Made by a program: the position numbers and the translations under genes
Shown: one piece after another, positions 58,792 through 64,000 of the stretch
Position numbering within the stretch: position 1 is the stretch's first letter
How the letters are laid out: the number at the start of each line of letters is the position of its first letter
Assembly: GCF_000970045.1 (NCBI RefSeq)
Contig: NZ_CP009505.1
Coordinates: forward strand, 248,001 to 312,000
Direction: 5' to 3'
Length of the DNA stretch: 64,000 nt
DNA from: Methanosarcina sp. MTP4
GTDB taxonomy: Archaea > Halobacteriota > Methanosarcinia > Methanosarcinales > Methanosarcinaceae
The notes under the pieces: model-generated
The model's database searches: none
Told to the model about the DNA's origin: nothing
What the model saw: only the letters and a program-made list of their open reading frames with translations

Positions 58792-60723
58792 TTACATGTT
58801 TTCCGAATATCCCGGTGCACAGATTCCTACAAAGGTCATTTTTGTCTCCATAGGCGTGTGTCTCCATTCAGGAGGAGTTAGATACTCTATGTTGGTATCT
58901 ATCTTTATCGAACCTTCAGGGAGGCCGAAACTTTTCATCGAATTCTGGATCAGTTCCTCTCCCTTTTTCTGGGCATATTCCACCGCTACTCGATATTGTT
59001 TGAATTTTTTCCTTCCCGCAGGGGAAAATACCAGGAAATTCTGATCCGGATTCTCCATGGCTTCGGGTCTGATCATGATTTCCACTCTTTTGATTCCTTT
59101 TCCAACAAGAGCGCCCACTGCGTTGCCTACCTGGGCATATTCGGGGACTATGATATCCGCATCAATAAGCTGCTTAAGTTCCCCGTAGTAGGTCTTTACG
59201 GGGCCTCCGAGCAAGACTACGGGAATGCTCACCTTGTACCGGGCTGGAATATCCCCTTCAAGCATCTTTTTTATCCCGTCTCTCCCTCTCCCTCCCATGA
59301 TAAAGGACATCAGGCTGTAAGCCATGTTCCTGGCGATCTGCTGCTTTATTTTCTTGCAGAAACTGTAAGGGTCCATGTGTGTAAAGCGGGCGAGTTTCTT
59401 TGCTCCTATCTGGGCGGCTTCTACGTCCCATTCCGTATAGTCCCCGAGAACGTGGAGGGCATCGGTAGGAGTAAAGCCTATGGGCTGGATCACTCTCTGG
59501 TTGATCAGGGAATCAAGGACACAGGGGGAAGGGATCCTTTTCATTTTGTTCAGGATCTCATTAATTGAGAGGGGTTCGTCACCCATAACTTCAAGCAACT
59601 TTCCCTCACTTTCCGTGGGGTTGATGGGTATCTGCCCGGTCCGTACAAAAAACTTGGTGGGCTGGATGTGTTCATTGAGCATGGTCCTCAGGGGAACCGG
59701 GTTTTTTTCCAGTTTCTCCCTGAAATTCGGGTAATGTTCCGCAGCCACGCAGAGGGGGATTACTCTCTTTGGCCCTATCCTCGTATATTTCATGAACCAT
59801 ACGTGGCTGTCTCCTCCGTTCGCGGAGGTCTCCATCTTTATGGCCTTCACTCTGGTCTGCCAGTCTCCTACGACTGCTCCTTTTTCACAGAGTTCAGGGA
59901 GCCCATTCTTTATAATAGATACATCGGTACTGGTCCCACCCACATCTATCACGGCGCAGGTGTCCAGTCCGGAGAGATGGGATGCCCCGATAATGCTTGC
60001 GGCGGGGCCTGAAAATATGGTCTCTATTGGGTGCTGTTTCGCTCCTTTGATGTCTATGACCGAGCCGTCGCATTTCAGCATGAGTACTTTTGCGTCAAGT
60101 TTCCTTCCCTTTACTTCGGCAATTATGGAATGGATGAACTGGTAGGTGATAGGTATCAACTGGGCATTCAGGACCGCGGTTGCTGCCCTTTCGTAAGCTC
60201 CCAGTTCCTGGGAGAGCTCATGTCCGCAGACCACGGGGTGTCCTGTTAGTTTAAGGATTACTTCTTTTATCTTGAGTTCATGGTCCGGGTTGCGGGTGCT
60301 GAAATAGGAAGAAACGGCAAACGCTGATACTTTCTTTTTCAGGCCCAGGGCAAAGTGTTCCACTTCATTGATTTCAAGGGGGTGGAGTTCTTCTCCGTTG
60401 CTATTATGCCCCCCTTTCACTGCAATGCAGTGTTCGGCGGGAAGTTCTTTCGGGATTGTGTAATCTCCCACAAGGATCAGGCCAACAGGATACCCTGATT
60501 TTTCCAGGATCGTATTGGTTGAAAGGGTTGTGGAGACTGACACCAGCTTTACTTTCTTCAGGTATTCCGGATTCAACTTGTCGATAGCATTTCGAATCCC
60601 TATCATCAGGTCCGGATAGGTGGTAAGCGCTTTGCCGGAATCAAGGATCTTACTGTCGGAGTCCCTTAAGATCACTGCATCGGTGTAGGTTCCACCTGCG
60701 TCAATACCCAGACTATATTGCAT
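58792..60723 (-). CDS. Hydantoinase/oxoprolinase family (HyuA-type) protein, copy 1
   Basis: A 643-aa ASKHA-fold protein. N-terminal phosphate-1 motif LGIDAGGTYTDAVILRDSD, VSVSTTLSTNTILEK, the SSYFSTRNPDHE segment and VVCGHELSQELGAYERAATAVLNA are HyuA features; the second ATP-binding segment is CAVIDVGGTSTDVSII (about 255-270), then SANGGDSHVW. Bacterial relatives hydrolyse hydantoins or 5-oxoproline with a HyuB partner, but none is seen here, and about 250 C-terminal residues differ. Methanogen members are of unknown function. A closely related gene (60992-62998) lies just upstream, so this is a tandem duplicate. Confidence 0.82.
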   Translation of the reverse strand: MQYSLGIDAGGTYTDAVILRDSDSKILDSGKALTTYPDLMIGIRNAIDKLNPEYLKKVKLVSVSTTLSTNTILEKSGYPVGLILVGDYTIPKELPAEHCIAVKGGHNSNGEELHPLEINEVEHFALGLKKKVSAFAVSSYFSTRNPDHELKIKEVILKLTGHPVVCGHELSQELGAYERAATAVLNAQLIPITYQFIHSIIAEVKGRKLDAKVLMLKCDGSVIDIKGAKQHPIETIFSGPAASIIGASHLSGLDTCAVIDVGGTSTDVSIIKNGLPELCEKGAVVGDWQTRVKAIKMETSANGGDSHVWFMKYTRIGPKRVIPLCVAAEHYPNFREKLEKNPVPLRTMLNEHIQPTKFFVRTGQIPINPTESEGKLLEVMGDEPLSINEILNKMKRIPSPCVLDSLINQRVIQPIGFTPTDALHVLGDYTEWDVEAAQIGAKKLARFTHMDPYSFCKKIKQQIARNMAYSLMSFIMGGRGRDGIKKMLEGDIPARYKVSIPVVLLGGPVKTYYGELKQLIDADIIVPEYAQVGNAVGALVGKGIKRVEIMIRPEAMENPDQNFLVFSPAGRKKFKQYRVAVEYAQKKGEELIQNSMKSFGLPEGSIKIDTNIEYLTPPEWRHTPMETKMTFVGICAPGYSENM

Positions 60724-60991
60724 GTTAAAACAGCCCCATTTTTACATTTCTTTCTCAGGCGATCCAAGTTGTTCTTTGGCTGGATTTATGGAATTCTTAT
60801 TCAAATGATATATATTTATCCTTTTATTTTAACTTCTTATTTAACTTCTTATTTAGCTTCTTATTTTTATTTTTTTATTTTTTTATTTTTTTATTTTTAA
60901 CTTATTTTTTAACTTCTTATTTTAACTTCTTATTTTAACTTTTTATTTTGCCATCTTATTTGGCTTTTTGTTTACATCTTATCCCTTTTTT
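60724..60991. repeat. AT-rich low-complexity spacer
   Basis: Between the two HyuA-type genes. TTAACTTCTTATTT-like words recur many times from 60826 to 60960, with a TTTTTTATT run in the middle. TATA elements for the downstream gene cannot be singled out. Confidence 0.8.
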
Positions 60992-62998
60992 TCAACCTGC
61001 TATGGAATTTTTCGGAATCCCTACACCTACGTAAACAAGCTTCGTTTCCATGGGGGGGCCGGTCCATCCTTTGGGCGCAAGGTTTTTTTTGCTGACTTCT
61101 ATCCTTACATCTTCTTTTCCAAGTCCCGCATTTTGCATATAATCCATAACAAGCTGCTTTCCGATTTTTTCGGCATATTCCTGGGCTTCGGGATGTCTTT
61201 CGAATTTTTTCCTGCCCAGGGGGGAAAAGACGATGTACACGTTTTTCTTTTCCTGGTTCAGTGTGTCCCTTATAATCTCACTTTCGGCGCCTCCCTCTGA
61301 ACTGCCAGCTGCCAGCTCTTCTGATTTTGGGACAACTTTTGTTTTTATGAGAATCTCAACCCTCTTGATACCCTTCCCTACGAGGGCTCCTACGGCATTT
61401 CCGACGTCGGCATGTTCCGGAACCCTGAAATCGGCATCAATGAGCTTTTTCATGTATTCGGCGTAAGCCCCTACGGGTCCTCCCAGGAGGATGACCGGGA
61501 TCTCTATCCTGAAGCGGGTAAAGTGGCTGTTCGAAAGCACCCTGTCAATTTCGTTTCTGGGCATTCCTTCCACGAGATAGGCAATAAGGTCCTGGGCAAT
61601 GTTAAGTGCAACTTTCTGCTTCACTTCCATACTGAACTTTTCAGGGTCCTGCTTCAGCAGTCTTCCGAGCATGGATGCCCCAACCTTTGCAGCTTCGACA
61701 TCCCAGTCCGTATATTCTCCCAGGACGTGCAGGGCGTCTGTGGGGGTGAAGCCTATTGCCTGGATCAACCTTTTCTGGATAAGGGAGTCCAGGACAAGAA
61801 CTGACGGTCTCTTTTGCAGTTTCACGATGAGGTCGCCGTAGGATACGGGTTCTTTTTCTATATGCCTGTAGACCTCTCTTTCCCTCTTCGTCAATTCGAT
61901 GGGTTTGAAATCAGTCCTTATGAAAAATTTGGTTGCCTGGACGTTTTCGCCCAGATGGCTCTTGGAAACCCTGTTCTTTTTCAGTTTTTCCAGGAAATCC
62001 GGGTACATTGCGGATGCCCTGCAGAGGGGGATAACCCGACGGGGGCCCACGCGGACCCTCTCGTGCTTTACCCAGACGTGGCTGTCTCCTCCGGTCGCCG
62101 AGGTTTCCATACGGATGGCTTTCACGCGGGTCTGCCACCCCCCGACGACGGCTCCCGCACTGCTGAGTTCCGGGAGCCCGTCTTGCATCATTGCAACATC
62201 CGTACTCGTGCCTCCAACGTCGATTACTGCGCATGTGGCAAGCCCGCTGAGGTGGGATGCCCCGACCAGGCTTGCGGCGGGTCCGGAAAAGATTGTCTCG
62301 ATTGGCTTTTCCAGGGCTTCTTCGATTCCCACTACCGAGCCGTCACATTTCAGCATCAGCATATTTGCTTCGATTCCCCGGATTTCGCACTCCTCGATGA
62401 TGGACCTTGTGAATTTGTGGGTGATAGGGATTAGCTGGGCGTTTAGAAAAGCGGTAACTGCCCTTTCATAGGCGCCGAGGTCCTGGGACAGTTCGTGGCC
62501 GCAGACAACAGGGTGCCCCGTGAGTTCCTTCACTGCCCTCTTGACAGCGAGCTCGTGTTCCGGGTTGCGGGTGCTGAAATAAGACGAAACAGCAAAAGCC
62601 GAGACCTTATCTTTTACCTTCAGGGCAAACTCTTCAACGGCTTCCAGTTCCAGGGTTTTCAATTCTTCCCCATCGCTGTTATGTCCTCCCTCCACGGATA
62701 TCCAATAGTTGCTGGGAAGGTCTTCGGGAATTACGTAGTCCCCTACCATGATCAGCCCAACGGGAAAGCCGGTTTTTTCCAGGATGGTGTTGGTGGAAAG
62801 GGTGGTTGAAACGGATACCAGTTTTATATCCTTGAGATACCCCGGGTCCAGGTTGTCAATTGCGTTCTTCATTCCCGGGAGGGGATCGGGGTAGGTGGTG
62901 AGTGCTTTGCTGGAGGCGACTACCATTCCATCAGAATCCCTCACGATGGCCGCATCTGTATAGGTCCCTCCTGCGTCGATTCCCAGACTGAATTGCAT
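60992..62998 (-). CDS. Hydantoinase/oxoprolinase family (HyuA-type) protein, copy 2
   Basis: A 668-aa paralogue of the downstream protein, similar throughout: LGIDAGGTYTDAAIVRDSDG, CGHELSQDLGAYERAVTAFL, CAVIDVGGTSTDVAMM, TSATGGDSHVWVKHERVR and the GFTPTDALHVLGEYTDWDVE segment common to both. It is 25 residues longer, mainly in a charged insert around residues 575-600. Both ATP-binding segments are intact, so it is probably an active ATP-dependent enzyme. ATG 62998 follows GAGGTTTATAAG. No HyuB-like gene is present. Confidence 0.82.
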   Translation of the reverse strand: MQFSLGIDAGGTYTDAAIVRDSDGMVVASSKALTTYPDPLPGMKNAIDNLDPGYLKDIKLVSVSTTLSTNTILEKTGFPVGLIMVGDYVIPEDLPSNYWISVEGGHNSDGEELKTLELEAVEEFALKVKDKVSAFAVSSYFSTRNPEHELAVKRAVKELTGHPVVCGHELSQDLGAYERAVTAFLNAQLIPITHKFTRSIIEECEIRGIEANMLMLKCDGSVVGIEEALEKPIETIFSGPAASLVGASHLSGLATCAVIDVGGTSTDVAMMQDGLPELSSAGAVVGGWQTRVKAIRMETSATGGDSHVWVKHERVRVGPRRVIPLCRASAMYPDFLEKLKKNRVSKSHLGENVQATKFFIRTDFKPIELTKREREVYRHIEKEPVSYGDLIVKLQKRPSVLVLDSLIQKRLIQAIGFTPTDALHVLGEYTDWDVEAAKVGASMLGRLLKQDPEKFSMEVKQKVALNIAQDLIAYLVEGMPRNEIDRVLSNSHFTRFRIEIPVILLGGPVGAYAEYMKKLIDADFRVPEHADVGNAVGALVGKGIKRVEILIKTKVVPKSEELAAGSSEGGAESEIIRDTLNQEKKNVYIVFSPLGRKKFERHPEAQEYAEKIGKQLVMDYMQNAGLGKEDVRIEVSKKNLAPKGWTGPPMETKLVYVGVGIPKNSIAG

Positions 62999-63318
62999 TT
63001 CTTATAAACCTCTTTTATGAGTTGGATTGTTAATTTTATTTATTGCCCTTTCTCCGGATTGCTAATTTCCGGATTGCTTGTTTGCAGATTATTGGTTTGC
63101 AGATTACCGACGTTTTCTCTTCTAACAGGCTGGTTTTCAGGCCGGAAGTCAGCTTACTCTTATGCTTCTTTTTATTTTTCGATTGATTATTAAGCTTTGT
63201 TCCGTTCCGGAAACATGTACGTATTTATGGAGCTCAATATGCTGTTTTTCCCCTTATGGCTCCAGTTTTTTCTTAATTCCTTCCTATAATTATCGTGGTT
63301 TTTCCCCACGATTATATC

Positions 63319-63517
63319 GACTCAGTTCCAAAATCCAGTGATTGATGTAAACTAAAAAATCACTGGATTTTGAAATTTGTTGTGGTCCTTTGAACACGGC
63401 CTCTTGATTGAAGTCTTTAGATTCCGAATATTGAGTTTGATTGAAGAACGAATTCTTCCTGCAAATTCATTGTTCCAATCAAAAAATGCAAAAATCACTA
63501 GATTTTGGACCAGAGTC
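63319..63517. mobile_element. MITE-like element, 199 bp, same ends as the IS at 42.6 kb
   Basis: The left end GACTCAGTTCCAAAATCCAG plus TGAT is identical over 24 bases to the right end of the IS at 42563-44183; the right end (ATCACTAGATTTTGGACCAG then AGTC, 63494-63517) differs from it at three bases. The element is flanked by an 8-bp duplication, ATTATATC (63311-63318 and 63518-63525), the same length as for the IS. An extra inverted copy of the end (ATCACTGGATTTTGAAAT, 63359-63376) lies inside. There is no coding capacity, so it would need the transposase of the IS to move. Confidence 0.88.
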
Positions 63518-63560
63518 ATTATATCTATTTTATTATTTTAATCAATGAATATAATTATTA

Positions 63561-64000
63561 TTAATTTTTGGATATTAAGTTTTTCCCTATACTCTTTTCG
63601 GGGAATCTGCTTGTTTTTCTGAAGGGGCAGTTCCTTCTCTGGTCAGGTTCCGCTTTTATCAGGGTATAGGTTTCTTCCCCATAAGCGGCTTTTAGTCGCT
63701 CTTCCACCCTGCTTGAGATTCCGGCTGCTTCCCTGATGTTCAGGGAGTCTTTAACGTTGATGGAAACATTAATTGCAATGTTTTTCCCGATTCTCCGGGT
63801 CTTGAGTCCGCGGCAGGATATGACTCCTTCCGTTTCGTTTATTAATTTCCTAATGTTCAGGTTGCTTTCCTCGTCAAGGGACGCTTCTATCAACTCATCG
63901 GCAGTTCCGTAAAGGACCCTGGCCGAAGCTTTTAGCACGAAGAGACTCAGGAAGACTGCTGCAAGGGAATCGGCGGCTGCCCATCCCCTCCCCGGAAGAA
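63561..64000 (-). CDS. Cation diffusion facilitator transporter, C-terminal part
   Basis: The gene continues past the window end; the last 146 codons are visible. The first visible residues, GWAAADSLAAVFLSLFVLKA, are the end of the membrane domain with the Asp of the CDF metal site, and the following ASARVLYGTADELIEASLDE leads into the cytosolic domain with ISCRGLKTRRIGKNIAINVS and ISSRVEERLKAAYGE. This is the plan of metal/proton antiporters of the CDF family (Zn, Fe or Mn; not decidable here). A tail of about 25 basic residues follows. The MITE lies just upstream of the 3' end in map terms, downstream of the stop codon in gene terms? No: it lies at lower coordinates, beyond the stop at 63561. 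Confidence 0.85.
   Translation of the reverse strand, partial: LPGRGWAAADSLAAVFLSLFVLKASARVLYGTADELIEASLDEESNLNIRKLINETEGVISCRGLKTRRIGKNIAINVSINVKDSLNIREAAGISSRVEERLKAAYGEETYTLIKAEPDQRRNCPFRKTSRFPEKSIGKNLISKN

Overview
The window looks like chromosome of a methanogenic archaeon close to Methanosarcina. Evidence: F420-dependent methylene-H4MPT dehydrogenase (Mtd), methanofuran enzyme MfnB, archaeosine tRNA-guanine transglycosylase, a thermosome subunit, an NrpR-type nitrogen regulator, two Msr-like (HTH + DUF1724) regulators, many DUF families typical of methanogens (DUF166, DUF473, DUF1847, DUF2111, DUF2149, DUF2162), TATA-box promoters and long AT-rich intergenic regions. Genus is inferred from gene content only.

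Layout. 0-6.8 kb: secreted, Asn-rich surface proteins built from Ig-like and C-terminal shared modules. 6.9-10.6 kb: a DUF1847 protein, a cation-chloride-cotransporter-like permease, and upstream two previously unmarked tiny membrane peptides. 11.4-20.4 kb: a nucleotide-sugar / N-glycan cluster (GalU, Ugd, a ManNAcA-type dehydrogenase, a 3-dehydrogenase, a DegT aminotransferase, the relic of the hexapeptide acetyltransferase that should complete the set, and a double-domain glycosyltransferase). 20.5-29.3 kb: housekeeping and C1-cofactor genes (YdjM-like pair, MfnB and a divergent HisA-like gene, Tmk, DUF166, DUF2111, Mtd, SerB and a coiled-coil partner). 29.8-31.5 kb: a tightly overlapping three-gene membrane module with ExbB-like and, by my reading, ExbD-like subunits. 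31.6-36.6 kb: a UbiA prenyltransferase, geranylgeranyl-reductase-like flavoprotein and radical SAM enzyme, a good candidate for prenylated redox-cofactor (methanophenazine-type) synthesis, next to tgtA. 36.9-41.1 kb: pyruvate-kinase-like domain protein, PAC2 protein, DUF473, thermosome. 41.8-47.8 kb: an FAD/Fe-S oxidoreductase gene split by a 1,621-bp insertion sequence with an 8-bp target duplication, followed upstream by a NapH-like ferredoxin and its HTH gene. 48.5-55.4 kb: SufBD/SufC, MBL hydrolase, NrpR, a zinc-ribbon/winged-helix protein with no standard start codon, an NgBR-like cis-prenyltransferase homologue, and a YchF-type GTPase. 55.6 kb: tRNA-Arg(GCG). 56.1-64 kb: a lipoprotein, paired Msr-like regulators, paired hydantoinase/oxoprolinase-family proteins, a 199-bp MITE related to the resident IS, and a partial cation-diffusion-facilitator gene.

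A recurring oddity is that many intergenic regions carry their own unrelated tandem repeat (units of about 14, 15, 17, 25, 30, 31, 32, 37 and 43 bp). Two genes (DUF2111 at 25.9 kb, zinc-ribbon protein at 53.5 kb) appear to start at ATT and CTG behind strong Shine-Dalgarno sequences.
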